Positions 1 to 13,400 are shown, numbered from the stretch's first letter. The stretch is DNA of 64,000 nt from Hydractinia symbiolongicarpus (GCF_029227915.1 NC_079882.1:11222001-11286000); one strand, 5' to 3'. Translations and numbers: made by a program. The notes: generated by a model from the sequence alone, not told the origin.

Positions 1-101
1 ATTTATGAAAACATGCACATTTTCAAGTTTATACACTAAGTACAACTGCCTCTATTAGTAGCCAAACTTTTGATGTTTTATAAAGAAATGACCACAAAAA
101 T

Positions 102-131
102 TAACTGCAGTGAAAATTTTCACTGCAGTTA
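102..131. repeat. Perfect 30-bp palindrome
   Basis: The two 15-base halves, 102-116 and 117-131, are exact reverse complements, with no loop. The half-site begins TAACTGCAG. Flanking bases do not extend the symmetry. It could be the centre of a tiny foldback element or a dyad binding site; no gene is nearby. Confidence 0.85.
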
Positions 132-906
132 GATATTATGGTCCAAAGCCTTATAAAATTTAAAAACTTTAAATTACAATAAATCATGTTCTAATAATTT
201 TTTGGTATTTTAAATTTTCTATGTTATATAATTTTTGCTCTAAATCTAAATATGCCACTTATTTTCCTTGTTTTCTTTTTCAAAATTTGATAATGTTAAC
301 CTGAATCCGAGAATTATTGTATCATAACCCTGTAATCTCTCAACAAATCTCTAGTTAGCTAGCTAACAAAAATTGGCATGGTTGTAAGGTCTTCTTACAC
401 AGGGATTTGACTTGTGTAGCCAGCTACAAATTTACAAATCACGTAAAACTTTAAAAAAGCACATAGCTAGCTAGCTAAACTATATGATTTTTACTAAATA
501 ACTATACCTTGATCAGCGAACTTTTGAATGGTTCTATGATTTTGTTAATCGCACAACATGTAGCTACACTAAATCAATATCACTAAAAACTCTTCTTTCA
601 CATCAGTAATCCAAGCAGATTGAAAGGGAAAGTACCGTTTTGTCTTTGCTTGTCACTTTTCTCTTCCACTCTGTTGTGATCTTTTTGTTACGTACAAGAT
701 GGTTTAACCCTTAGTATTATTACGTCATCTTTTCAATTGTTTATCGCATATGTAACAAAAATCCCAACCTGTCTAGATCTACCGTAATTTAACCCTGGGG
801 TGACAAATCACTGCATGATGATTTGATTTCAGGTTCTGAAAGATAATAAAAGTACCCCATATTATTTATCTGTTACTTCTTTATATGAGATCCAAAAGTA
901 ACCTTG

Positions 907-1060
907 AATTAAACGAAGTCGTTTTTTTGATCAGAAAAAACACATTTCGTCCCGAGGATTTTTCCTCTTTTATCAAATCTCTTTTGTTCTCTTTTATTAA
1001 AATATAAAATCCTCGGTACGAAGTGCGTTTCTTATGATCAAAACGATTTCGTTCAATTTA
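907..1060. repeat. Foldback (MITE-like) element, about 150 bp
   Basis: Left arm 907-965 and right arm about 1003-1059 are imperfect reverse complements over some 55 bases. Both contain the shared blocks AACGAA, GATCA and CCGAGGATTTT. About 40 AT-rich bases separate the arms. There is no coding capacity. This is the architecture of a non-autonomous DNA transposon. Confidence 0.75.
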
Positions 1061-2004
1061 AAGCTACAAACACTTTCGGGCTCCGTGGAAGAGGTCCCGG
1101 ACGTTACAGACAGGCACTTTATAAGTCACGTGACGTTTCATTGAAACCCAAAGACAGGATAAAAATGGCGCAATGTATCACAACCGCGTTCCTGGATGAA
1201 AGATTAATAATCGTTTCGGGTAGGGTATCTTGTGTTCTAAATCTTTTGTTTAATAATAAAAACACTCTAGACTAGTATTTTCAGCGTCTAAAATTTAAAA
1301 AATATCAATCTTGAAGCATGTTTTGTTGATGTGATTAGTTAATATATAAACAAGGAAGTCAGTTATTCCGGACAACTGTATACGTGACGTGTAAGCCGAA
1401 GGAGAGTGAGAAAAATAGCATGGTGTTTATATATGAGGCGAGTTGGCGAGCTTGTCCAGGCTGGTTTGGCTAACCAAGATTCAAACTAGTAAACTTTTAC
1501 TAAAAATAAAACGTTTTTATATGAGAAGTGAGCCAGTCCTCTATGCCGAGATCTTGGTTGAATTAAACCAGATCCTATCAAGGTGGGGTTTTAATAGTTC
1601 AAATCCAGTCCGCTTAACCGAGGTTTATGTATATATAAATACAAGCTAAAAAAACAGCCGCCAAGTGAGCCAGATTCACTTGCCTAGCTTTATAAACAGC
1701 TCCTCATTTGTGGACTAACTTTGCTATTGTTGCTGCACGCAATGAAAGCTAGTTTTTTTCAAAACATTAACCACCTTTTCAGAGCTTATTCTTATTTTTA
1801 ATGTAAAAAAATTTAACTTTATTTTTCCAAATTTGTTGAAAATAATATTAAGTAATGTGAGTGCGTAATACAAGTGATTTATACTTTTACAAAATCAACA
1901 CTTACCACCGATATTATCACTTCTTAAGCTTATATTTCTTCTTATGTAAAGCCAAACCTATTTTATGGCCAGCCTTTTCATCTGAAAAATAAATACAGTA
2001 ACCT

Positions 2005-2220
2005 CCTGGTTTTAAAACCTCCTTGCTCCTGGTAACTCGAACACCGGATAACCCGAACTTTCATTATCTCAAACCATTTTCTTGCGTCCCCTTGACTTTC
2101 TTTAATACTTTCTTATCAAAAACTCCGGTTAACTCGAACCTCTGGTAAATCGAACATTCGACCCATATTTAGTCCCCACTACTTAGGCTAATTTCTTCGA
2201 ATAACTCGAACTTTTTACTC
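2005..2220. mobile_element. Possible pogo/Tigger-type transposon end
   Basis: The motif TAACTCGAAC or a one-to-two base variant occurs at 2033, 2049, 2130, 2146 and 2202, separated by CCGG- or CTGG-containing spacers. Serial TAACTCGAAC motifs of this kind are typical of terminal repeats of pogo/Tigger-like Tc1/mariner relatives. No transposase frame remains. A similar fragment lies near 37330-37390. Assignment rests on motif resemblance only. Confidence 0.35.
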
Positions 2221-3898
2221 GAGAAAAGAAAATTATGGCTTCAGTTGAACATTCGCTCAGTCGAACTATATTCCTTTAAATTTGTCGTCTGTAAAAATAT
2301 TCGTTACCTTTAAAATAATTCGTCACTTTTTATCAAAATTTTTTTTTTGCCCGGGCTATCTAGAAAAGAAAATTAGTTTTTTTCTTTTCCTTGATTTATA
2401 TTTATTTGCAAAAAATGAATCCTTTTTCTCAGAAACGAGAAAATGTAAAAACTTTTTCTAGATGTTCATTAGTTTTTATTTGCCAAAGATTTGACGTAAA
2501 AATTCTTACGCGTTTCTATTTTTTCCGCATTCTTTACCTCTACATGGTAGCATAGAACACCGAACGGTATTTTTAAGTTACAAAGTACTTAACCTTCGGT
2601 GACAATTAATTGTCAGTAAGAAACGCTTGTCGTCAAAAAATATAGTATAAAATTTCGTCAAGAAGAGAAAAATTATTTTTATTTTTGCCAACTATTTTTT
2701 GCTGATAAAGTATGCGCTATAATTTTTAATCATTTTTCATTGACTTTCATATTGGGTCATCAGCCTGCATCTTGAATAAGGTTTATTCAAACAAAGTTCA
2801 ACATAAAATTGCTAAGTTTGAGCCAATAATGTATTAACGTAACTGATATATCCTCCATCTTGTAAACTGCATGTAACTTCGGCAAAGCCAACTTCGTTTC
2901 CAAGGCTCTTCAACGCCTTAATATTGTGGCGTCAGAATAACATAGGCGTAAAGGAGCACTGTGACGAGGTTGCAGGTAAGCCTCTTATGTAGCGGACATT
3001 CTTTATAGCGGTCACCTCTGTACAACGGACACTTTTCTCAGGAACAGATGAACTGACGGTCACACTCTCATAATAAATTACTTGTACGTGTAAAAAAAAT
3101 GTCTGTGTCAAAGGTCTATTTCTTTCTTTTAAATGTCCATGGTTCATGCTCCTACTTTTAAAGAACTTTTTGCAAGTTTGGGTTAAAAACCTCGCACCCA
3201 GGACTTTTTAGAACAGAACTGTAAAATCTAAAAAGCGCTCGGCAAGAGTAGTTACTCTTTTTCGAGCAATGGTTTTCAGCTTCCGTGTTAGTATTATTTA
3301 GTTATTTTGAGTGGTGATTTGACATATTTTAAAATCTTTGAGGTTAAAAAGATTTTTCAAGTTCCCTACACTTTATTTGTTTTTTGTTAAGCATTTTGGT
3401 TTGTATAACTTATCCCAGTACACAAATATGAATTCAGTGGCCAAAAGTGAGAGGGAAAATCTAACAACGTTAAAACCGACCCCTTATTACATTACATATA
3501 AACAAGGATATAGAGATTTCCAATTCTCACAAGAAATATTTCTAGTCCTACACTCACGTGTGAAGAAAACATTGACTAAGGAACGAGTGTGACGTCATGG
3601 GAGTAATGACAGGTTTTTTATCAAAATATTTTTTTTTGAGTAAAATATCGATATACAATAAGTCATATAAAAAACAAAACACATTAATATGCTGAGTTTG
3701 AAAAAAGATTTTATTTATATGAACCAATGAACGTGTAACTTCTGATTCGAGAAATAATTCCACTACCATTCGTTAAAGAATTAACAGTCCACGAGTTGCG
3801 AATGCACTCTGTGTGTGAATGTCATAAAAATATAGTTCTCATTGTCTTCTAAATAAAACGCTAGTTTAGCTGGCTGCTTGTTGGTTGGTATTTAAACT

Positions 3899-5715
3899 TT
3901 ATGGTTGTGGCTTTCTCACACAGCTTCTTTTATAGGTTGTTGGACTTCTTTTCTTTAAAACTGCTTTTACTTCTGACTTGTCTTCGCCTACTAAATAAGA
4001 AGTAAAATTTCCGGCATTGTTCAAATTATTTATCAGGCTCACAGCAGACACCCATTTTATGGGTGTAGTGAGGGTCTTGTGTTATTGGTGCGTAGCCCCC
4101 ACTAAAGGGGAAGGAGGAAGGGGAAGGGGGAGTTAGTCTATCACGGCATTTTTACGTACCTTTATGATCCTCCTCAACTCTTACTCCTCCAGAATCCCCA
4201 ACCGTTTTATTTTTAGAATCATCCGTTGATAGCGTTCTTGTAGCTGCAGCTTGTTCTAGGAATAAAATGTAAAGAACGAAATTTGAAAACGGATCCTCTT
4301 TAGGCGGTTACTGCGATTAAAGGATGTAATGTCCCACCTGAATTAGTGTTGGTTCCTTCGGGAGTGTTTCCTCCATTTTCTTGGTTGTTCGCATTTTCAT
4401 CTCCACCACCTGGCTTGCATGCAGTTACAAGAGCTTTAATTTCATCCGATTTCAAGGCATAGTTATAAATTCTGAATTCATCGATGGAGCCACGAAGCGG
4501 TCTGTGTTTTTCATGATTCCCAATACCAGCACGCACGCCCCAATCACGTGACAGTAATCCCTCTCCAATGGATTGATTTCTTAGTTCACCATTTATGAAG
4601 ATTCTAGCCTGTTTTGTTTTTGAATCGTACGTTCCAGCAACGTGAGTCCATGCTCCTAAATAAGATACCGTTATGTGGTTAGTGTAAACATTCGTTTATT
4701 GTTTATTTTAGCCGACAGAACACACACACGATTATTGAAAAAAAACCCATCTCTTTAGTTAAACAATAAACAGCTGATTGAAGGCCCATGCTTGGCGCCG
4801 TTGGGTGGCCCCACTCTTCACCATTCTAAAACATGTTGAAGAGAGGCACCCTTCACGACCACCTGGTGTTTAAAAATTGTGGTGGTGTGTTAGAAGTATA
4901 AATAAGCAAGATAAGAGATAAAAAGGAATTGAGAAAAGAAATTCTTCTTGGCTTCGAATGTCTTTTGAAGTAAAAATGGTGTTTTTGCATTGCATTAATT
5001 CACATTGACTCGAATCATGAGAGAATCCATGAGTGAAATAAAGTATAAGGACACATATAACTTAGTATGCAGTTTTGTGCAAAACTTACCTCTTGGTACA
5101 GTATGTGCCATCGTTTCGAACACTACTTCTTGACATTCGTTGCGATGAAACCAACGAACGACACCATCGTTTACTTCGAAATGGAATTGACCCTGGACAT
5201 GCGAAGTACCAATGGTATCAAACACAGAATGTTGACCAGCTTTTTCTTCAAGCTTCACCCAAGCCGCAATAGTTATTGCTGATTTGGGTTTTGCTTGAAA
5301 AGTGTCGCCACGAAGGTAAATATCGTGGTCCCACAAGCGAGCAGCTTGGTTGCAAGTGTACTCTTTATCGTTGAATTTTAAAATTTCTCCACCTGGTGCC
5401 ATGGCTCCACTATTTTCGTATCCTGATTTGTCGGAAATGCGTCCATGCTTCATAACCTTTTCGAAGTTATAGTAAACAACAAGACGTTCTAAAACAAACA
5501 AACAAACAAACAAACAAACATACATTAGTTACGTATTCATTCCCAACTTTCTAAGTAAACGTTTTTTTGATGCTTACTTGGTTCTTCGTCGTCGTCATCT
5601 TCAGGATTTTCCTCTCCACCAGCAGTTGCAACCAGTTCAGGAGAGCCTCCGCTGACTCCTGCTCGCTTAGCTGCCGGTACGTTTACTGTTTCTGGTATAT
5701 GTTTTGCAAATACAC
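3899..5715 (-). CDS. LamG-like jellyroll unit B (five exons plus own 3' end)
   Basis: Exons, read on the minus strand, are 5715-5578, 5488-5090, 4655-4338, 4255-4160 and 3990-3899 (stop TAA). Every junction is phase 1 with GT/AG ends. The second and third exons encode a concanavalin-like jellyroll of the LamG-like family: an RLVVYYNFE start strand, the EGFD-like SDKSGYENSG loop, WTHVAGTYDSKTKQAR, and the closing GSIDEFRIYNYALKSDEIKA. A four-Asp acidic linker precedes the domain; a Ser/Asn-rich linker and a basic YKRSCVRKP tail follow it. I found no signal-peptide exon of its own between 5716 and 6262. It is therefore either the second half of the upstream gene (joined at phase 1 to exon 4 of unit A, giving 644 residues) or uses that gene's first exon (361 residues). 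The fourth exon's donor is inferred; without it the frame stops at 4300. Confidence 0.75.
5492..5521. repeat. (CAAA)n microsatellite at a splice acceptor
   Basis: An AAAC tandem run lies directly upstream (minus strand) of the acceptor for the 5488-5090 exon, so on the transcript it reads as a GUUU-rich polypyrimidine tract. Its length may vary between alleles and could influence splicing of that exon. Confidence 0.8.
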
Positions 5716-6261
5716 CTAAAATAAAGTGCCATTGTGTTAAAAACTTAACAACTGGTAATTATTTGTCTCGTGTGTTCATAAGTAAGGTTGCGCGTTCGTT
5801 TCTCTCCATTAACATCTCCGCGAAAAACAGCCTGTGTTAGCTCCGTTTCGCCGCCGCTATTTAGTACAGGGATATATAACAACTTCTTTGATTAAACTAT
5901 GAACACTCAAAAAGTAAAAATATTGCAAAGCACATATTTATTTACAATACAATAATATATGATTTTCTTATTACATAAACAAAATACCTCTGGCTAAAAT
6001 GCGTTACAAAAATGGTTTCGTTCATCATACAGTACTTTAGAGGAAAAGTTAATATTCAGTAAAGAAAGGAAAATTTGAAATGGTTTTTATGTGGTGGGAT
6101 ATAAAAGAAAAAATGAACTGGAGACAATTTTAATTTTTATTGATGAAGTTGTTTCCTCTAAAAGGCAGAAGCACGTCAGAGACATAAAATGTTCTTCTCG
6201 TAATAGAAAAGTATTATATTTCTTGATTTTGTGGTGAAATTTCTGCCATTTTTACGTTGAT

Positions 6262-8219
6262 TTAAACAGTTCTAGCAAATTCAAGAAAAACGCTTCTTTT
6301 CTGAACGCAATTTCTTTTCGATGCTTTGCTTCTGGATTTCTCGTCTTTTGCAAGGCTCCGTCTACGCCTTTCTTCTACTAAAAAAAATTATAAAAAATAA
6401 ATAAATAAATAAATAATTTAGAACTTTAAATGCTCTGCAGTGGCTTTCTGTAATCGTACATATAGTCACAAAACCCGCCCTTATTTTGTCAACGAAATAT
6501 AAATGGTATTTTACTTTAAAAAAAAAAATAAGTTTACCTTTCTTAACGTCACCAGTCTGTTCAGGTTCAGCCGTTTCAGATCTTTGTTCTCCGTCGCCAT
6601 TTCTACAAGCGCCAACTAAAGCTTTTATTTCATCGCTTTTTAAAGCGTAGTTATAAATTCTAAATTCATCAATGGAACCTCGAAGAGGACGATGCTTCAT
6701 GTGATTTCCGATCCCAGCTCGTGCAGCCCAGTCACGTGACAGCTCGCCTTCACCAATCGACATGTTCCTCAAGTTTCCGTTGATAAAAACTTTAGCTTGT
6801 TTTGTTTTTGAATCATAAGTTCCTGCAACATGTGTCCATTTGTCTAGAAGAAAAAACAAGAAAAATCAATCATATGGGGCATGGATCTGCAGAAATGATC
6901 AACTTCAATGACATAATACAGTTTGACATTCTGCTTTTCTACTGCATTTGATCATTTGATATAAACACAACTAGGCAAGACATTCATACATTGGGATAAA
7001 GTAAATGAATTTAAAAGCTAACCTTTTGGGACAGTGTGAGCCATTGTCTCGAAAACGGTATTTTGGCATTCGTTGCGATGGAACCATCTAAGAACACCAT
7101 CATTGACTTCAAAATGAAATTGGCCTTGTGCATGTGATCTACCAATGGTGTCGAAGATGGAGTGTTGTCCTGGTTTTTCTTCCAGTTTAATCCAAGCTGC
7201 AACAGTCATGGCTTTTCTAGGCTTAGCTTGGAATAGGTCGCCTTTGAATAAGATGTCACTCTCCCAAAGACGAGCAGCCTGATTACACGTGAAATCTTTT
7301 TCTGCATATTTTAAAATTTCTCCACCAACAGAAAAGTCTCCATTATTATCGTATCCTGATTTGTCTGTGATCACTCGAATGGTTCCTTTCTTTGTTTTTG
7401 CGTCTGGCTTTGTTTCAAAGTTTAAGTAGCACACAAGACGCTCTGTAAAAGAAAAAAAAGAAAAGTGAACCACCAAATGAATTCCATAAGACAAAAAATT
7501 GTAGATTATGTTATGAGAAAGAGCAACATACTTGGTTCTTCTTCAGTATCACTGTCATCTTCTTTCTCATCTGAAGCAACTGCGATTAATTCGGGAATAT
7601 CTTCCACTTTACTCTTCTTTGAAGCGTTTTCATTTCTTTTTTCAGAAAGCGCACCTAAGATTTTTAATGAAGAATTTAAAAAAAATTGAATACATAAAAA
7701 GTTCGGATAGTGAGAAAAAAGCAACCGTATTTCCACGAATAAACAAACTTTCGCTTGATCTGCTAGAAATGGATACATTGTTCAAATCTTAACTCATGCT
7801 GGCGTCATAGGGTGTTTATTCGTGAACATACGGCAGCGCTATTTGATTTTGAAATGAACACTCACCAAATGCAAGTTTCCTTTATTGCTATTGCCATACT
7901 TCTGCTATCTTCAGAGTGGCTTTTCTTTGTCAACGTATTTGCACGAATAAACTCCCTAATTACAGTCACGCAGTTCGCTGATAAGTTCAAGGCGTTTACA
8001 CGTGAAAATACGGTTAAAAAAAATACGCAGAGAGATTTTCGCGCGCAACCTTTTTTATGAACATATGTTACATCGAGCACATAATTCTATGCTCAACTAT
8101 TTTGAACATTTTATAAAAAAAAGAGGAAGTTGAAGATATTTATTAAGTAGTTATTGAAAAATATTTATCGACTTACCTGTCACCAATAAGCAACAGGCGA
8201 GATATATCCAAAACCTCAT
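6262..8219 (-). CDS. Secreted LamG-like jellyroll protein, unit A
   Basis: Exons on the minus strand: 8219-8177 (start ATG, hydrophobic signal start MRFWIYLACCLLVTG), 7654-7532 (acidic, Lys-rich linker), 7442-7023 and 6843-6538 (jellyroll, residues about 56-275), and 6377-6262 (very basic tail, stop TAA). All introns are phase 1. Total 335 residues. Family marks are WTHVAGTYDSKTKQAK, FINGNLR, GIGNH and GSIDEFRIYNYALKSDEIK, as in LamG-like/laminin G 3 domains, which usually bind glycans or matrix partners; the ligand here is unknown. The 5' UTR probably starts upstream: an acceptor lies just before 8233 and a donor follows 8373. A minus-strand AATAAA (6141-6136) follows the last exon, supporting it as a true 3' end. 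Exon 4 can equally join unit B in frame. Confidence 0.85.
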
Positions 8220-8373
8220 CCTTGAACCTGCCCCTAAATTTAAATAAATACAAGTAACACCACACTTCTTTTAGTTATACCAACTTAGTATGTCCTCAAA
8301 GCAACACTACTGTAAGCAAATTGTCAAAAAGTTATCTAAATTTTCATGGCGATGAATTTTTAATAATGTTACC

Positions 8374-10461
8374 TTCTATTCTGCGTTCATTAGAGGCCTT
8401 GTGCAATTAATACTTCTTTCAAAAGCTATTTTTCGGCTGCGGTGAGATTTCGATTGTAAACTATGCGAATGACCTTGTTTTGGAGAAAATCAGTGACTTC
8501 ATCTAAATGCTGCACGGTTGATTAATTTTTCTCAATACTTCTCATTGTGTTCATGCTCAAGGTCTTCCATAACTAATTGCTTTCAAGTCGCATCTATATT
8601 GTGCATGTGCAGTAACAGTGAAAACCTCAATTAATATTCAGCTTCTGCATTCAATTTGAGCGTCGTAGTAAAAGGGGGAACCAACAGAAGCGTCGAATTT
8701 GTTTGAAAACAACAATTTAACATCGCAAACAAAATGTATTCTTCAACAACTTATTCAATTTTCAAAATGCCAAGCTACAGACATACTGAGATTTTTCTAC
8801 CGCATCTGTTGATATTTATTTGAATTATTTCTTTTACAGAAAATGAGTGTTACACATTAAAATAAAAACACTTCGAACACCTCTCTTGTTTAAGAGGTGC
8901 TAATTTAACTGAACCACGTGAGAAAATATTTATTTATAAGAAAAAAATGATATCTCTAAAACCTCTCTCTGGTGTAAATTATTATATATATTTTTTAATT
9001 AAAAAGCTTAACACAAAATCATGTATGTATTTACTCTGCATAGCTACATATTTTCTTAAGAATCTCGGCTGATACGTTTATTTTTCAAAATATAAATTAA
9101 AATTAAGCAAAAGTAGAAAAGAGAAATTTTAACCATTTTAGATAAAGAATAATGTAAAAAATAGTATATTTTCAAAAAAAACAACTAAAAACTGTTTGCA
9201 ATATATACCACCCTGTCCTTTTTATTATTTCAATGTCATACGTGAGGGCGTGGCGTTTGCTGGAGAGGGGTAAAACGCCCCATCGCCACAACTTTTCTTG
9301 TATTGAGTTATTTACTGTAAAACTTCATTTAAAAAATGCATGGCAAAATTTTTGCCGACGTAAAAATTGTTTATCAAATTCCAGATTTCGAAAATCTACT
9401 TTTTGACTTCTGTTTTAATAATTTTTGCTTAAGAATATTTAAAGTAATTAGAACTTAATACTCTAAATGATATTAGGCTTAGTATAGAATAAACTATAAA
9501 ATGGGCATATATTCAGAAAAATACCAATGTCCTTGAGCGCAAATGTTGATATTGATATTACATGACTTTAACCAATATGTTTCCTTGAATCGCTGCTATT
9601 TTGAATTTTTGCGCGCATTTCTGTTTCTAACAAACTTGTGCCGCTCACACGCACGACTGCATGTCCGCTGTGTTAGTCCTTGGAGGAAAGAATACGCAAG
9701 GAGAAACAAATCTTTTAATTCTCACCAACAGCCACTGTAGGTCTACAAAAAAATAAAAATCGGACCACAAAAATTCACACATGTTTTAATTTCGACATAG
9801 GGTCCATTCAATAATTACGTAACGCCTAAAGGATGGAAGGGGGGTCATCCCATTTTTGTTACGAACTTGTACGAAAATTTTTCGCTCTTTGGGGAGAGGG
9901 TAGGTGGGTGTTACTAACTTTGTTACGATACGTTACAAGGGGTAGGGGAGGTGGTAAAAAAATGGTGAAATTGGGTGTTACATAATGACCCCATACATTA
10001 TTTGCTTTGCGCTGCAATATATTAAGTGACAGTCAAAGATATCGGAACATTTTTACCAAAAAAAATGTCCAAATTTTGGCAGATATTATCGCTTGCAATC
10101 CTATACATTTGTCAAAGAATTTTGAAAATTGGGAAATTTCTAACAACAGAGCTAGCAATTCGAGTTTAGGAAATCCTTTAGAGACATTTAATTATAGCAA
10201 ATAACACATTTGATTCAAATAATTGATGATCATTTCCCGTTATCCGGTTGATGAACGCCTCTACGACGAAAACTAAACGACTTTTATACAAGAATAGCAA
10301 CATTATACCACAACGCCATGTGCTTTTCCTTATATTAAAAAACATATTTTTTCTAATTTATAAAATTTATTTTGAGCGAACTGTCCAGTAGATGCTCGTA
10401 TACAGGCATTAATTTATGTACAATACAAGTTGATCAATGTAAGACCAGACATTTTTTCCTT
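8374..10461. other. Intergenic, AT-rich
   Basis: There is no supported exon between the LamG pair and the GPCR gene. The only clear structure is the roughly 195-bp terminal-inverted-repeat element at 9800-9993 and a short G-rich hairpin around 9243-9295. The last 100 bases carry the likely poly(A) signal of the GPCR gene (AATAAA on the minus strand, 10371-10366). Confidence 0.6.
9800..9993. mobile_element. MITE with GGGTC...GTTAC termini
   Basis: The left end (GGGTCCATTCAATAATTACG) and the reverse complement of the right end (GGGGTCATTATGTAACACCC) are imperfect inverted repeats of about 25 bases. The interior is G-rich, has several GTTACGA/CGTTAC repeats and no coding frame. This matches a non-autonomous DNA transposon. 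The flanking bases ATA on both sides could be a target duplication, but that is too short to be sure. Confidence 0.6.
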
Positions 10462-13400
10462 TTAAAGTTGATTTTCTTCTGTGGATGTCTCAATTCGTTT
10501 TCCCTCAGCATCTGTTTCTTCTTCGATGGTTCCAACATAAATGCCAGAACTCAATCTCCCCATTGAGTCAACTCTTCTTCTTGGTTCCTCGCACGTTTCA
10601 TACGCTGGTGGTGTCATAAACACAGAATTCGAGAGGTAGCTGGCATTAAATGAAAGAATACTGTTACCAGTAAAGGGGGAGCCAGCTGCATTTTCCACTG
10701 ATCCGCAACTGCTTTGATGTGTTTGTTCAGTTGAAAGTTGTGTGTTGAGTGTACCAGTGGATAATGCTGGCTTTATATCTCCCCCCTCTTTTTCAATGCT
10801 TTTTCGTGGACATGCGACGTTGTATTTATCTTCATATGAAAGACCATTTGGCGAGCTTCTACCACTTTTACTCGAATTGATTGAAATACTATCCGCGTTG
10901 ATGATTTTGCTAATCTAAATAAATAAAAAACACAACGTTAAAACTCAATTTACTGCAAATTTTAGCTGGTGTATTTATTTTTCTAACAACATTGTTGTTA
11001 CCAAAAACAGTTTGAAAAAAATAAAAAACTCGCAAAGTTAACAGGGTGGTCAAAATCTCTGCTATACTCATTTATAAAATGATTAATGAACAGCTATAAA
11101 GTATTTCTATACGGTTAATAATGCCATCCTTAATCATCTCTTTTAGAAAGAAGTGTTAATATTTTTTACGATAATCAAATTTAAATTTCTTGTTTACCGT
11201 TTTAAAAAATTAATGTGTCAAAAATTATTTCATTACACATGATTTTAATCGAAACATCTTGTAGCGATGGAAAAAAAAATTACCGCTTAAACAATACAAC
11301 ATAGGGGTGATTCTCACCTGGGGACAAAACACCAACAGGAGTGTTGTAGTGGTACATATACAGATGCAGACAGCCACAATAGCATATGTTGCATGATGAC
11401 GAGTGGTGTTTGCTAATACTGACACACAGATTACACCAATAACTGAAACAGCAACAACATTGTAAATCGCCATTGCGATTTGTTTTGATTCGTTTTGCAT
11501 TTTTATTTTTGCATTTCTTGTTTGCCATGCAAGAAATATTCCAAAGATCAATATGACACCTTTGTAACAATACATTCCAATGGTGAATTCAGTTTCGTAT
11601 TCACATGAACAACCCACAATCTGCTCAATCTCGATTTTATCTGCAAATAAATTTTCTTTGTTTGTGACATTGCGAGTCTCGTAGTCAAACGGTGAGATGA
11701 TGCCCCATGTACTTAGAATGATGGCATCAAACAGAAGGAAAATACCAATTATAACAAGTAAGGACCATTCCGGAATTTTCTAAAATAAGATAAGTATTAT
11801 AATTAAGGAAAAAAGAGAAAAATGTCCTACATTTAAACATGTGTATGAACACAGACAAACGTATTGCAAATAGGGATAATAATTCGAGGATATTTTTTTA
11901 TCATAAAGGGATCAAAAGCTAGATAGGTATATGGTTCTACATTACTTTCTGTAATCTGTCATTACAATCCTACTGATGGCCACGTATATAAAATCAAACT
12001 CAAATGATTAACTTACTTTCATATGTATTTGATTGTTCTCGACTTTTACTTCTGGTGTCATATATAACTTGTAGAGTTGCCATGCTTTGGCAAACAATGA
12101 TCCAAACGTCAATGTAAAACCAGTTGATAATGTAAATAAGAAGGACCAACAGATGTAATGTGTGTTTTCTTTCGACGTGAAGCGAGTGTCGAGTCCATAA
12201 ATGATAACAGATGAATAACATAGTACACTGCCAAATATAATCACACAGTTGATTGCAGGAGATTGCATGGAAATGTTTTTATCTTGAGTGAATATCAGCG
12301 TAACGATCAAAAATAAAATGGCTAGCAATATACCAATACAAGCAATGATCCACATGGTAATCAGTAAAGGTTTTGCAATGTCAGAGTACGTTTTCACGTA
12401 AATGGCTTCATCAAGTGGTACTTTAGCTTCTTTAAATAGGACCTTTACCTCATCTGGAACCATAGAGAGATTTTTTGAAGCAGAATCGTCCGTGCCAACA
12501 TATACTGTCGTGTTTTTATTTGACCATATAGATATTTGGCCTACCCTGCTGAAGGCTGCTACTCTTGGTTCGTAACTCACCCGGCCTGTTATTCCTTCAT
12601 AAGTTATCATTTGAATATCTTTAACAAGTGATAATCCGAACACATAGTAACGTCCTATGTCTTCACTAGTAAAATTCCAAAAAGCTCTGCCACTCCTTAA
12701 AAAGAACCGTTGGTATGTTACAGCTTGAGTCCACACAGCATCATATGCATACGCGGTATGTTCAGGACATTCCGTGTTCGGTGCAAGCCTGCTTTTCAAT
12801 CTTTTAACAAAATCATCAGCTGTCATATTGTTTATTGTCTTCTTTTTATCTCTCCGAACTTTTTGTTTTGTAATAGAGATATAACCATTTGCGGCTATTA
12901 GCAACTCTTCTTCGCTACAGGTGATCTCACGCGTTTTTTTATTGGTTTTTTTATCAATAATCGAATCATATTTTGACGACGCCCAATCAGATGGAAGAGT
13001 TTCAAATAAAATCCACGTGACTTTTGGTGAGTACATTTGTCGATGATAAGCCTCACAAAATATCTTCCTTGCACCAGGGACAGATGTTAAAGCCATTATG
13101 ATTCGCGTGCCTTTTAGTTGCAAAGCAATAAGTTCTCTTGAAACCGAATATTCTGGTGGAGAGCTCCATATTCCGTGATCTGAGATCACGTTTACTGTTT
13201 GATTCTTCTCGTTCTTTTTAACCAACTCAGCTCGAAGATTATCGGCATTTTTTCTATACAGTTTGTCTGAGTAATCAAAAAGAATACCAACTCTTTTCCA
13301 TTCGTATCTGTCAGTGAGTCTTCGTGCAGTTTCAAATTTCGCCAAAATAGATGGTGTTGATTGATAAAAGAAGACAAAATACTGCTCCATGGGTTCGTTT

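Larger units (their letters stand above)
1..3898. other. Gene-free left end, repeats only
   Basis: I see no supported coding exon here. Open frames are short and show no domain. The stretch holds a perfect 30-bp palindrome (102-131), a foldback element (907-1060), runs of GCTAGC-type simple repeat (about 355-365 and 465-480), a block of repeated TAACTCGAAC-like motifs (2030-2215) and a degenerate relative of the CTCGTCCCC foldback family (about 2890-2975). A 36-codon frame from 1165 has a strong-looking local context (CACGTGACG upstream) but no recognisable product and no clear splice partner, so it is not called. Confidence 0.6.

Noticed and set aside
1443-1649. Open frame and a tRNA-like GTTCAAATCC string
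   Set aside because: The bases around the putative T loop do not pair, there is no A box or acceptor stem, and the frame has no coding signature.
2932-3147. Minus-strand frame of 71 codons
   Set aside because: It overlaps repeated TAGCGGACA / ACAACGGACA motifs typical of a transposon terminal repeat and has no domain.
7506-8080. Overlapping frames on both strands around the LamG exons
   Set aside because: The plus-strand frames are shadows or lie within introns of the minus-strand LamG gene, whose splice phases and domain are consistent.
11225-11617. Second frame overlapping GPCR exon 2
   Set aside because: It extends the real exon past its donor into the intron; the true splice is at CAG|GTGAGA (11318).
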